Below are positions 6,660-13,837 of a stretch of 18,973 nucleotides of DNA, piece after piece. The DNA is from an uncultured Rubrobacteraceae bacterium (GTDB lineage: Bacteria; Actinomycetota; Rubrobacteria; Rubrobacterales; Rubrobacteraceae): positions 1 to 18,973 of the forward strand of contig CADCUW010000117.1 of NCBI GenBank assembly GCA_902805985.1, written 5' to 3'. The translations under genes and the position numbers were made by a program. The notes under the pieces are model-generated. The model was not told the DNA's origin and made no database searches. It saw only the letters and a program-made list of their open reading frames with translations. Each line of letters begins with the position of its first letter. The stretch's first letter is position 1.

Positions 6660-7697
6660 TCATCGGGGATCGAGGATCTGTAGCTGTCCATCCGTCTTCC
6701 CGGTGACGAACACGCGCCCGCTGGCCGGGTCCACGGCCACGGTGTTCGCCTGGCGGACGGTGGGATACCGGGTGATCTCGCGCAGCGAATCGCCCTCCAG
6801 GTCGAACTGGACCAGCTGCTGCCTGGCGGTGAGCGTGACCCACAGGTGGCCGCGCCCGGGGTCTACGGCTATCCCGTATGGCGAGCCCGGGAGGGGAACG
6901 CGGTCGAGCTGCTCCGGCTCAGGGCGGGCGCCGTAGACGAATACGGCGTCCCCGCGCGTGTCCGTCACGTAGAAGCGGTTCCCGGTGCCGGCCTTCACGT
7001 GGGTCGGGCCCTCGCCGGCGTCCACGCGGCCCACAGAGTCCAGGGTGTCCGCCTCGAAGACCTCCAGGGTGAGGCCCTGGACCGCTATGACGCCGACCAG
7101 GCCGCCCTCCGTTACCGCGACGCCGCCGGGTTTGAGGTCGGTCTCCACCGTCTCCACCTCGCGGCCGTCCTCGACCATAGACGCGGTACTCGCCTTCTCG
7201 TTGACCACGAAGATCCGGCCGTCCGGTAAAGCGGCGGCGTTGTGGGGGAAATCCCCGACCGGCGTCTCGCCCAGGATCTCCCCGCCCGGGAGGCCGACGC
7301 GCACGAAGGAATCCGAGCCTTCGGCGGGCACGAGCACCGGCCCGCCGGGACCAGCGAGGCCCAGGTGCCGGGCCGACTCCGGCAGTCCCACTCTTCGCAC
7401 CGTCTCGCCGCTCCCACCGTCGACCAGCGCGAGCTCGTTGGGGTTGCGCAGGGCCACCGCGACCAGCCCCGTCTCGGAGTCGGCCACGATCCCTTCCGGC
7501 GCGGGCCCGACCCCTACGACCCTGCCGGCGGGCTCCTCCTCGAGCGGCGGCGCCTCGGCCGGCTCCGGGGCCGGGGGCGGCTCCGGGGGCGGCTTCTTCT
7601 GCGCGGCCTCCCCTCCGGGACCGCAGCCCGCGAGCAAGAGCAGGACCGCGGCGAGCGGGAACAGGACCAGCGCGCGGCGAAACGAAGGCTGCGTCAA
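6660..7697 (-). CDS. YncE/YVTN-like beta-propeller lipoprotein
   Basis: A secreted lipid-anchored beta-propeller of about 345 residues. It has repeated blades of the YVTN/YncE type such as PEGIVADSETGLVAVALRN, SPYGIAVDPGRGHLWVTLT and ANTVAVDPASGRVFVTGKT. The start chosen is TTG 7697: it has a strong Shine-Dalgarno GGAGAGG six bases upstream and gives a textbook lipoprotein signal (FRRALVLF, then LLLLAGC, Cys25). ATG 7739 (behind AGGGAG) and ATG 7769 are alternatives that only lengthen the N-terminus. A Pro/Glu-rich linker (about 31-55) separates the anchor from the propeller. Such propellers serve as binding or scaffold domains; the ligand is unknown. It follows the 69-residue membrane protein closely. 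Confidence 0.85.
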   Translation of the reverse strand: MTQPSFRRALVLFPLAAVLLLLAGCGPGGEAAQKKPPPEPPPAPEPAEAPPLEEEPAGRVVGVGPAPEGIVADSETGLVAVALRNPNELALVDGGSGETVRRVGLPESARHLGLAGPGGPVLVPAEGSDSFVRVGLPGGEILGETPVGDFPHNAAALPDGRIFVVNEKASTASMVEDGREVETVETDLKPGGVAVTEGGLVGVIAVQGLTLEVFEADTLDSVGRVDAGEGPTHVKAGTGNRFYVTDTRGDAVFVYGARPEPEQLDRVPLPGSPYGIAVDPGRGHLWVTLTARQQLVQFDLEGDSLREITRYPTVRQANTVAVDPASGRVFVTGKTDGQLQILDPR

Positions 7698-7772
7698 GGG
7701 TTGCCTCTCCGAAGCGGCCGATACGGGCCAGAAGGTCATCCGTCTCCCTGTCGGACTGCTACACATCATCCC

Positions 7773-7982
7773 TCAAATCATGAACGGGGTCAGCGCCAGG
7801 AACATCACGATACCGACCGCCACGCCGGCCAACAGTTGCACGGCCGCGCCGGCAACACCGTCCGCGAACCGTCCGGCGAGGTCGTACTCTAGACCGGACG
7901 TGGCCGCGTCCACCACAACGAGCAAGATGAGCAGGACCTCGATAACTTTGTCGATGTGGCCTGTGACGTCGAGCACCCCCAC
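7773..7982 (-). CDS. Small membrane protein, 69 residues
   Basis: I do not recognise this family. The GTG start at 7982 lies 9 bases after the epimerase stop, and the stop lies shortly before the YncE-like gene. Two hydrophobic stretches are visible: residues about 14-25 (VIEVLLILLVVV, interrupted by Asp) and 43-68 (VAGAAVQLLAGVAVGIVMFLAL). Between them is a polar segment, ATSGLEYDLAGRFADG. No good Shine-Dalgarno sequence is seen, so translation may be coupled to the epimerase. Position, size and hydrophobicity support a real gene, but only moderately. Confidence 0.55.
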   Translation of the reverse strand: MGVLDVTGHIDKVIEVLLILLVVVDAATSGLEYDLAGRFADGVAGAAVQLLAGVAVGIVMFLALTPFMI

Positions 7983-7991
7983 GTAGAATCG

Positions 7992-9149
7992 TCAGGGATC
8001 GGTAGTTGCCCCAGTGGGGCCTATCTCGTGGACGATGCGTTTCTCTCTGAGCACCTTCTCGGCCTCCGCGAAATAGTCGCGCACGTCGCCCTGATCGCGG
8101 ATCCAGCCGATGTATCGCTCTATGCCTTGCCCGAGGTCCACGGCCGGCTCGTAGCCGGCCTCGCGGATACGGGAGATGTCCGAGGTCAGGTGGCGCATCT
8201 CGCCCGGCCTGAACTCGCCCCTGGCGAGCGGCTCTATGGGCACGTCTACGGCTTCGGAGACCATCTCCGCGATCTTGCGGATCGTCGTCGCCCGGCCGCT
8301 GCCGACGTTGACCGGCAGGCCGTCGAGGGTGTCGCTCTGGGCGGCGATCAGGTTGGCGCGGGCGACGTCCCCGACGTAGCACAGATCGCGGGTCTGCTCG
8401 CCGTCCTCGTAGAGCACGGGCGGCTGGCCGTTGAGGAGGCGCGTCGCGAAGATCGCGATCACCCCCGTGTAGGGGTTGAAGACGGACTGGCGCGGCCCGT
8501 AGGTGCAGGAGTAGCGCAGGGCCACCGTTGGCAGCCCGGTCTGCCGCCCCCAGGCGAGGACCAGCCGCTCCTGGTCGGACTTGGTGATCGCGTACACCGT
8601 CTCCCCTCCCATCGGGGCCTCCTCCGGCGTGGGGACCGGCTCAGAACGCTCCCCGCACACGGGGCAGCGAACGGCGTAGTCGCCGGCGGCGAGCTGCGAG
8701 GTCGGGCGGGTCTCCGGGAAGACGAGGCCGTGCTCCGGACAGTTCGCGGCACCCTCGCGGTAGACGGCCTGCGAAGAGGCGACGATCACCTTCTCTACCG
8801 GCAGGTTCTCGTCGCGGATGGTCTCGAGCATCTGGGCGGTGCCGAAGCTGTTGACGGAGACATACTTGGCCATCTGTGGCATGTAGCCGCCGTAGGCCGC
8901 CTGGTGGAAGACGACGCTCACGTCCTCCAGAGCCGACCTCACGGCCTCCCGGTCCCGGATATCGGCGCGGAGAAACTCGGCTTCGGGCGGTATCCAGGCC
9001 GGTCTCCCGTTGCGGTGGGTGTTGGGTTCGAGGTTGTCGAGGATGCGGACCGTGTAGCCCTCCCGCAGGAGCAGGTCGGAGAGGTGCGAGCCGATCAAAC
9101 CCGCCCCCCCGGTCACCAGGGCTCGTTTGGCGCCAGATCGCCGCGTCAT
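7992..9149 (-). CDS. NAD-dependent nucleotide-sugar epimerase (extended SDR) with Cys/His insertion
   Basis: A cytoplasmic extended short-chain dehydrogenase/reductase of 385 residues that would act on a nucleotide sugar. The Rossmann motif is GGAGLIG (14-20). The catalytic set is Ser125/Ser126, Tyr186 and Lys190 (YAITK). Unlike ordinary GalE or RmlB proteins it has an insertion of about 45 residues before the catalytic Tyr carrying CPEH (137-140) and CPVC (162-165), which could hold a metal ion. I recall this insertion from enzymes labelled dTDP-L-rhamnose 4-epimerase, so that activity is possible but not shown. ATG 9149 has only a weak GGTGA upstream. Together with the two glycosyltransferase-like genes upstream it suggests glycan or glycoconjugate synthesis. 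Confidence 0.87.
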   Translation of the reverse strand: MTRRSGAKRALVTGGAGLIGSHLSDLLLREGYTVRILDNLEPNTHRNGRPAWIPPEAEFLRADIRDREAVRSALEDVSVVFHQAAYGGYMPQMAKYVSVNSFGTAQMLETIRDENLPVEKVIVASSQAVYREGAANCPEHGLVFPETRPTSQLAAGDYAVRCPVCGERSEPVPTPEEAPMGGETVYAITKSDQERLVLAWGRQTGLPTVALRYSCTYGPRQSVFNPYTGVIAIFATRLLNGQPPVLYEDGEQTRDLCYVGDVARANLIAAQSDTLDGLPVNVGSGRATTIRKIAEMVSEAVDVPIEPLARGEFRPGEMRHLTSDISRIREAGYEPAVDLGQGIERYIGWIRDQGDVRDYFAEAEKVLREKRIVHEIGPTGATTDP

Positions 9150-9227
9150 CGTCGGTCACCGGGGCGATGCGCTCTCACCGCTAGGGTGTGTTGTTCATCC
9201 AAATGGGTCAGGACGCCTCCTCCCTCG

Positions 9228-9377
9228 TTAGCGTTCTTCGTTCTCTCGTTCCTGCTCAATGTCCCTTCGCGTGTTCGTGTTTGAGGGGTCGACCGTAACG
9301 ACGACGATGATGGTGAACGCGACCGCTGCGGCCACCGCAGCGGCCAAAACCAGCAGGGCCACTATCTCGGGTGACAA
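9228..9377 (-). CDS. Small single-span membrane protein, 49 residues
   Basis: A short gene starting at TTG 9377 behind a very strong Shine-Dalgarno, GGAGGAGG, five bases upstream, and ending with TAA at 9230-9228. The product begins MSPEIVALLVLAAAVAAAVA, has one membrane helix over residues about 5-28 (ending FTIIVVVTV), and then a highly charged tail (TRRDIEQERENEER). The predicted topology is an extracellular N-terminus with a cytoplasmic charged tail, or the reverse. I do not recognise a family. The strong ribosome binding site and the clean helix-plus-tail design argue for a real gene. It sits between the DoxX-like and epimerase genes on the same strand. Confidence 0.65.
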   Translation of the reverse strand: MSPEIVALLVLAAAVAAAVAFTIIVVVTVDPSNTNTRRDIEQERENEER

Positions 9378-9432
9378 CTAGACCTCCTCCTCGCCGCGCG
9401 CACGGGACGTAACCGAGTACCGGGGGTATCCC

Positions 9433-10101
9433 TCAAGTGAACAGCAGCAGCAGGCGCCCCACCCGGCTCCCGCGTTCGCCCATCGCCCTGAACCGGGGAC
9501 GCAGCAGCCGGTCCAGGCCGAAGTACCGCCCCGGCGCGAGCCCGAACATGGCCACAGAGAGCAGCACCATGAGTATGTAGCTCCACTCCCACTCGTTGGG
9601 GGTGTGGGCGAGACCTATCATCAGCTGCATGGACATGCCGATGGCCGCCAGGGCGCCCAGGCGGCTAAAGAACCCGAGGCACAGGCTCAAAAAGATCCAG
9701 GCCTCCGTGCCCCATACCACATACCCGAACCAGCGGATGTTCGGCTGCACGACGTTCTCGATAAACGCCGCGTTGGCCTGCGTGGCCCACCCTATCGGGA
9801 CGCTCAGCTCGGGCCCGGGGTTGGACGCTATGATCTCGGCCTTCAGGAGCTTGTTGGACGCGTCGGCCTCCTCGACGCTGTGCTGCAAGAAGAAGCACAG
9901 CCCGCCCCTGGAGAACTCGGCCCGGCATCCGAAGTCGGGGGGCAGCTTCCACCACAGCTGCGTGAAGAACAGGTATCCGAGCCCGATGCTCGCTATCGCG
10001 ATGACGGCCACGATGAGGCCCCTCTCCAGCCGCGACGACGCGTGGATACCCTCCCTCGGCTCCTCCGTTTGGCGCTTGTGTGCAAGGTTTGTCTCGGCCA
10101 C
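9433..10101 (-). CDS. DoxX/DoxD-like membrane protein
   Basis: An integral membrane protein of the DoxX family, similar to the small subunit (DoxD) of thiosulfate:quinone oxidoreductase. It has 222 residues with about four helices: about 28-48, 128-145, 148-165 and 172-190. Family-like landmarks are FFTQLWWKLPPDFGC near the first helix and the end motif EWEWSYILM followed by APGRYFGLD. Cys59 and Cys69 flank a short loop facing outside the membrane. The GTG start at 10101 is supported by GAGGAG seven bases upstream. Roles proposed for DoxX relatives include quinone-linked sulfur or thiol oxidation; the substrate here is unknown. Confidence 0.78.
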   Translation of the reverse strand: MAETNLAHKRQTEEPREGIHASSRLERGLIVAVIAIASIGLGYLFFTQLWWKLPPDFGCRAEFSRGGLCFFLQHSVEEADASNKLLKAEIIASNPGPELSVPIGWATQANAAFIENVVQPNIRWFGYVVWGTEAWIFLSLCLGFFSRLGALAAIGMSMQLMIGLAHTPNEWEWSYILMVLLSVAMFGLAPGRYFGLDRLLRPRFRAMGERGSRVGRLLLLFT

Positions 10102-10157
10102 CTCGATGCTCCTCTCTTCTGGGCGTTACGGCCGGGCTGTCGCGCCGGCGCAAGCTC

Positions 10158-10169
10158 GGTTCCGGAACC
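10158..10169. promoter_or_regulatory. 12-bp perfect palindrome
   Basis: GGTTCCGGAACC lies in the 113-base gap between the DUF2064 and DoxX-like genes. It could be an operator or part of an mRNA hairpin. No clear promoter elements or T-run are next to it. Confidence 0.3.
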
Positions 10170-10214
10170 CTCGCTTCTCGGCCAGGCGCTACCGTCCTCC
10201 GGCCCCGGAGAACC

Positions 10215-10955
10215 TCAACGCCGGCTCCCGCCGGCCGCTTGGCCGTCCTGGCTGGCCTGTTGGGTGTCCTGTTGGGTGTCCTGTTGGGTGTCCTGGTCCA
10301 TGAGCCCGAGCGACTCGAGGGCGTCGCGGGTCGCCCGGAGGTCGGCGCGTTCGAGGGCCAGGGGGCGCAGGTGCCGGAGGTCTTCCGCCACGTCGACGTC
10401 GAAGGTGGCCTCCAGCAGGCCCACAGACAGGCCCGAGAGCCTGGCCCTGGCCGTTATGCCGTCGAGCTCCGTCCCGACGCTCATCGGCACCCCCTCCAGC
10501 ACGTCGCAGGGACCCTGGCAGCGCATCCCGATGAGGTAGTATCCCCCGTCGAAGGTCGGCCCGAAGACGAGGTCGTCGTCGTCGAGGCGGCGGAAGGCCT
10601 CCTCCACGACCCCGACCTCCAGGTGGGGCGAGTCCGAGGCGACGAGGACGGTCCGGTCCTCCCCGCGGTCTTGCGCCCCCCGGAACAGCTCCCTCTGGCG
10701 CTCCGTCAGGTCGCCTTCTCCCTGGAAGATGACCCGTCCGGTCTCGCCGGTGATCTCTGATATCTCCGGCCACGCGTCGGGGGGTGTTACGTACCAGCCG
10801 GGGGGGAAAGGCGAATCGGAGAAGCGCGCGGCCAGATCCCGCAGGAAAGCCCGGTAGAGCGAGATCGCCCGCCCGTGGCCAATTCCCCGGCCGAGCCGCG
10901 TCTTGGCGAACCCGACCCTGGGCGCCCGGGCGATCACGTACAGCGCGTCGCTCAC
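10215..10955 (-). CDS. DUF2064 / TIGR04282-type transferase
   Basis: A cytoplasmic GT-A-fold transferase of the DUF2064 family (246 residues), related to the CofC/MobA nucleotidyltransferases. Landmarks are the N-terminal strand ALYVIARAPRVGFAKTRLGRG (conserved K-T-R-L, Lys18), the metal-site region VLVASDSPHL (107-112) and FGPTFDGGYYLIG (131-143). NCBI names the related family TIGR04282 an arsenosugar biosynthesis glycosyltransferase, but whether this protein transfers a sugar or a nucleotide is not shown by sequence. Its GTG start overlaps the stop of the GT2 gene by 4 bases (GTGA). Residues 222-233 are three copies of DTQQ, followed by a Gln/Gly-rich tail outside the conserved fold. Confidence 0.87.
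   Translation of the reverse strand: MSDALYVIARAPRVGFAKTRLGRGIGHGRAISLYRAFLRDLAARFSDSPFPPGWYVTPPDAWPEISEITGETGRVIFQGEGDLTERQRELFRGAQDRGEDRTVLVASDSPHLEVGVVEEAFRRLDDDDLVFGPTFDGGYYLIGMRCQGPCDVLEGVPMSVGTELDGITARARLSGLSVGLLEATFDVDVAEDLRHLRPLALERADLRATRDALESLGLMDQDTQQDTQQDTQQASQDGQAAGGSRR
10257..10292. repeat. Three perfect 12-bp tandem repeats in DUF2064 tail
   Basis: CTGTTGGGTGTC is repeated at 10257-10268, 10269-10280 and 10281-10292, encoding (DTQQ)x3 on the minus strand. The unit length keeps the frame, so copy-number change would only alter tail length. Confidence 0.9.
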
Positions 10956-11746
10956 GGCTCCACCCTCGCGGCTACCTCTGTGGGGGGCTTCCAGCGGGAG
11001 TAGCGGAGTATCGTCGAGACGATGTGCCAGCCGACCTTGAGGCTCCCCACCAGCGTGTCCCCGACCTTCGAGACCCCGAGCCGCCGGTGGTAGCGCACCG
11101 GCACCTCGCTGTAGCGGTAGCCCGCCCTGGCGCTCTTCACGATCATCTCCGAGGGCCAGCCGTAGGTCATCTCCCGCATCCCGAGCGCCAGAAGGTCCTC
11201 CCGGCGTATCGCCCGGAAGGGCCCGACATCGCTCACCCTGATCCCGTAGAGGACGCGCATCATGGAGGCGGCCAGGCGGTTGCCGAAAACCTGCTGCGGG
11301 GTCATCGAACCCCTGGCCCGCGAGCCCAGGGCACGGGACCCCACGACCAGATCCGCCTCCCCTCTAAGGAGCGGTCCCAGCACCCGCGAAAGGTCGTCCG
11401 GGTCGTCGGCGGCGTCCCCGTCGAGAAGCACGATCACCTCTGCCTCCCCGGCCGCGAGGACCCCGGCGAGACAAGCGTACCCGTAGCCGCGCCGCTCCTC
11501 GCGCACGACCCTCGCCCCGGCCCGGCGGGCGGCCTCCCCGGTCCCGTCGGTCGAGCCGTTGTCCACGACGACGATCTCGCCCGATGCCAAGAGCGCCTGT
11601 CCGCGAAGACCCTCGACCACCCGCGCTATGGAGAGCGCCTCGTCGAGGGCGGGGATGACGGCGGCGATGCGCGGTCCGGGACGCCCCCCGGAACCCGTGG
11701 CGTCGCCCGTAGCGTCGCCCGCCGCGTCGCGGTCGACGAGCGTCAC
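10952..11746 (-). CDS. Family 2 glycosyltransferase (DPM1/polyprenyl-phosphate type)
   Basis: An inverting GT-A glycosyltransferase of 264 residues, most like dolichol/polyprenyl-phosphate mannosyl- or glucosyltransferases. It contains AAVIPALDEA (donor-site start), VVDNGSTDGT (61-69), metal-binding DGD (109-111) in IVLLDGDAADDPDDL, the acceptor-region motif DVGPFRAIRREDLLALG and the DPM-like end VRYHRRLGVSKVGDT. There is no C-terminal membrane anchor, so it probably acts at the inner membrane surface on an activated sugar. GTG 11746 overlaps the radical SAM stop (GTGA), and its stop overlaps the DUF2064 start. Residues 7-18 are a DAAG-DATG-DATG repeat ahead of the catalytic domain. The same frame is open much further upstream but overlaps the radical SAM gene. 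Confidence 0.9.
   Translation of the reverse strand: MTLVDRDAAGDATGDATGSGGRPGPRIAAVIPALDEALSIARVVEGLRGQALLASGEIVVVDNGSTDGTGEAARRAGARVVREERRGYGYACLAGVLAAGEAEVIVLLDGDAADDPDDLSRVLGPLLRGEADLVVGSRALGSRARGSMTPQQVFGNRLAASMMRVLYGIRVSDVGPFRAIRREDLLALGMREMTYGWPSEMIVKSARAGYRYSEVPVRYHRRLGVSKVGDTLVGSLKVGWHIVSTILRYSRWKPPTEVAARVEP
11693..11728. repeat. Degenerate 12-bp x3 repeat in GT2 N-terminus
   Basis: Residues 7-18 of the GT2 protein read DAAG-DATG-DATG, encoded by three similar 12-bp units (GGCGAC with GC-rich fill). It has the same period and copy number as the DTQQ repeat in the next gene, but an unrelated sequence. Confidence 0.6.
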
Positions 11747-12783
11747 GCCGGGGGGCTCTCTGCGGCCTTGATGACGGTCGTGCAGGCGTTGCCCGCCTTC
11801 GGCACGTCCTCGGGGTCGCTCAACGTGTAGCGGAGCATCTCCTGGATGCGCCCGACCTCCTCTTCCCCGCCGCGCACCACGGGGCAGTACTCGTCCGGCT
11901 CGTCCAATTTGTCGCGCAGCGCCCGGCGGCTCGCGCAGCCCCCGGCGCAGCTCTCGGCGAAGCGGCACGGCCCGCAAGCCTGCGGCAGGTGGCGGGATTT
12001 CTCGAACTCGCGTCCCTCCCAGACGTTCCTCTCCGGGTCCGCGAGGTGCCCTATCGTGCCGGCCGCCGCCGGCCAGTAGGGGCAGGGGGAGATCGTGCCC
12101 GCCGGCAGCGCCCGGATGCTGCGCTGCCCGCACGGGTTCCCCCTGGATGTCTCGAGGCCCATGATCGCGTTGACCAGCGGCTCGCTGCAGACGACGACGG
12201 GCCCGGCGGCGAAGAGGCTTGCGAACCCCTCCCAGAACTGATCGTAGGAGAGCGTGAACTCCTCGCCCGAGACGGGCTGGTAGACGTTGACGCGCAGGTC
12301 GCAGCCAAGCCCGAAGGCGAACCGCGCCACCTCCCCCATCCGCTCGTAGTTGGTGCTCATCATCACCGCCGCCACGGAGGTGGAGATGCCGAGACGCTGG
12401 CAGCGCTCCAGGGACTCGACCGCCATCTCCCACGCGCCCGCGCCCCTGAACTCGTCCATCTCTTTCTTGGTGGGGAAGTCGAAGGAGAGCTCGACGGAGT
12501 GGAACCCCGCGAGCTCCTCGTCCGTGAGCATGTCCAGGCTGTAGCCGTTGGAGGTGATGGCGGTCTTGACCTCCCTCTCGCGGAAGAGCCCCAGCATCTC
12601 CCGGTACTCGGGGTGCACCCCGTTCTCCCCGACGCCGAGGTTGACGGACCCCACCTCCAGGTTATCCAGGATGGTCTCGACCTGCCCCACGGAGAGACGC
12701 TGCTGCGTGAGCGTGGGCCGGTAGCAGTGCGGGCAGTCCAGGTTGCACTCGTTCGTGAGTCCGATGCCGACGGCAACGCCCAT
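11743..12783 (-). CDS. Radical SAM enzyme with SPASM domain
   Basis: An iron-sulfur enzyme that cleaves S-adenosylmethionine to a 5'-deoxyadenosyl radical. It has 346 residues from ATG 12783, which has a strong Shine-Dalgarno (AGAGGAGGG). The radical SAM cluster site is CNLDCPHC (Cys13, 17, 20). The C-terminal SPASM signature is complete: Cys218, then G229-x4-Cys234, then Cys270-x2-Cys273-x5-Cys279-x3-Cys283, then Cys300, so two auxiliary clusters are expected. SPASM enzymes mature peptides or modify other substrates; no precursor peptide was found beside it. The tail GNACTTVIKA adds Cys334. It heads a tightly coupled trio with the GT2 and DUF2064 genes. It lacks the look of ArsS-type enzymes, so the substrate is open. 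Confidence 0.92.
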   Translation of the reverse strand: MGVAVGIGLTNECNLDCPHCYRPTLTQQRLSVGQVETILDNLEVGSVNLGVGENGVHPEYREMLGLFREREVKTAITSNGYSLDMLTDEELAGFHSVELSFDFPTKKEMDEFRGAGAWEMAVESLERCQRLGISTSVAAVMMSTNYERMGEVARFAFGLGCDLRVNVYQPVSGEEFTLSYDQFWEGFASLFAAGPVVVCSEPLVNAIMGLETSRGNPCGQRSIRALPAGTISPCPYWPAAAGTIGHLADPERNVWEGREFEKSRHLPQACGPCRFAESCAGGCASRRALRDKLDEPDEYCPVVRGGEEEVGRIQEMLRYTLSDPEDVPKAGNACTTVIKAAESPPA

Positions 12784-12887
12784 TGGCCCTCCTCTCTGAT
12801 CAATCACCCCATACGCCACATCACGTTTAACACAGATCGCGGCGCCAAATCTTGCTATTCCCTTAACGTTGCGGCCGATCCGGCGGA

Positions 12888-13737
12888 TCACCGGCGCCGG
12901 GTGGCGACCACCTCCAGGTAGTCGCTCGGCACGACCACCGTATCGTCGCCGGAACGGTTGAAGCGGCCCACGAGGCCGACGACGTCGCCCGCGAGCCTCT
13001 CCCGCACCACCGGTTCGAGCGCCAGGAAGGTCTCCCGGGTGGGCCCCAGTTGGCCGCGCAGCACCTCAAATTAGTGGGCCACGGAGCGGTAGCGGAACAC
13101 GAAGCTCCGCCGTGAGATCCGCAGATCTTCGACCCCGTCGCCCAGGAGCTCGCGCAGCCGCTCTTCCGTGCCCCAGAGCGCGGGGGGCTTCAGGCCGGGG
13201 GAGGGGGGGCAGGTAACTGCCGAAGAGGCTTCCAAGCTCCCCGGCGAAGCCGTCCGGCGTACAGTTCGTCAGGCCGACCCTACCCCCCGGGCGGCAGACC
13301 CGGAGCAACTCCCCGGCCGCCCGCTCCTGGTCCGGCGCGAACATCGCCCCGACGGTCGAGAGGACCACGTCGAAAGAAGCGTCCGGGAAGGGGATGCCCT
13401 CGGCGTCGCCCTCCCGGAAGTCTACCTCCAGTCCTTCGGCGGCGGCCCGCTCCCTGGCCCTCTCCAGCAGGGCCGGGACGTAGTCGATGCCACTCGTCTC
13501 GCCGAAGCGGCGGGCGGCGGCCAGGGCGGTGTTGCCGCTGCCGGTCGCCACGTCGAGAACCTTTTGTCCGGGCCTTAGGTCAACGGCCTCGCAGAGGAGC
13601 TCGCTCATGATCACCAACGCCGCCCCGAACACCGCGTAGTCGCCCGAAGCCCACGCCCGTTGCTGGCGCTCCTTGATCTCCGCCAGGTCTACTCGCCGGT
13701 CCCCCACCACCCTCCCACCGTCCGATCCTGAGCCCAC
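12888..13737 (-). pseudogene. Broken class I SAM-dependent methyltransferase (UbiE-like)
   Basis: The first about 175 codons read as a normal SAM methyltransferase: motif I VLDVATGSGNTAL, GIDYVPALLERA, DFREGDAEGIPFPDASFD and LRVCRPGGRVGLTN. At the run of seven C on the minus strand (inside 13201-13211) the frame is lost. One base removed there restores PGLKPPALWGTEERL, then LRISRRSFVFRYRSVAH, which is the expected continuation. That frame then meets a TAA at 13073-13071, after which FEVLRGQLGPTRETF to YLEVVATRRR ends at the TGA (12890-12888). Two independent lesions make a functional product unlikely, although each could be a single-base sequencing error. The start is GTG 13737, or a later GTG behind GGGAGG. 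The substrate of the intact relatives is not evident. Confidence 0.8.
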
Positions 13738-13837
13738 CTCTCGCCCGGAGGTTACACCGGCAGAGAACCCGCTTCACGGGACCATCCTCTCCCCACCCGG
13801 CCTCGGCGCCTCGCCTGCCGGATCAGGTGCTGGCGGA

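Noticed and set aside
6985..7986. Plus-strand frame of over 330 codons
   Set aside because: Low-complexity Ser/Thr/Pro text antisense to the YncE-like lipoprotein.
7956..9284. Long plus-strand open frame of over 440 codons
   Set aside because: It is antisense to the epimerase, which has full SDR motifs. Long antisense frames are common at this GC content.
11747..12433. N-terminal extension of the GT2 frame
   Set aside because: It overlaps the radical SAM gene, and the GT2 domain starts just after GTG 11746, which is coupled by GTGA.
11743..12783. ArsS (arsenosugar radical SAM) assignment
   Set aside because: The C-terminus has a full SPASM cysteine pattern, and the N-terminal cluster context differs from ArsS.
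12784..12887. Promoter for the radical SAM gene in the 104-base gap
   Set aside because: AT-richer words are present (TTAAAC, TATGGG), but no -10/-35 pair with acceptable spacing could be settled on.
12877..12889. GATCCGGCGGATC palindrome at the end of the methyltransferase remnant as a terminator
   Set aside because: The stem is only 5 bp with no T-run, and part of it is coding for the remnant's end.
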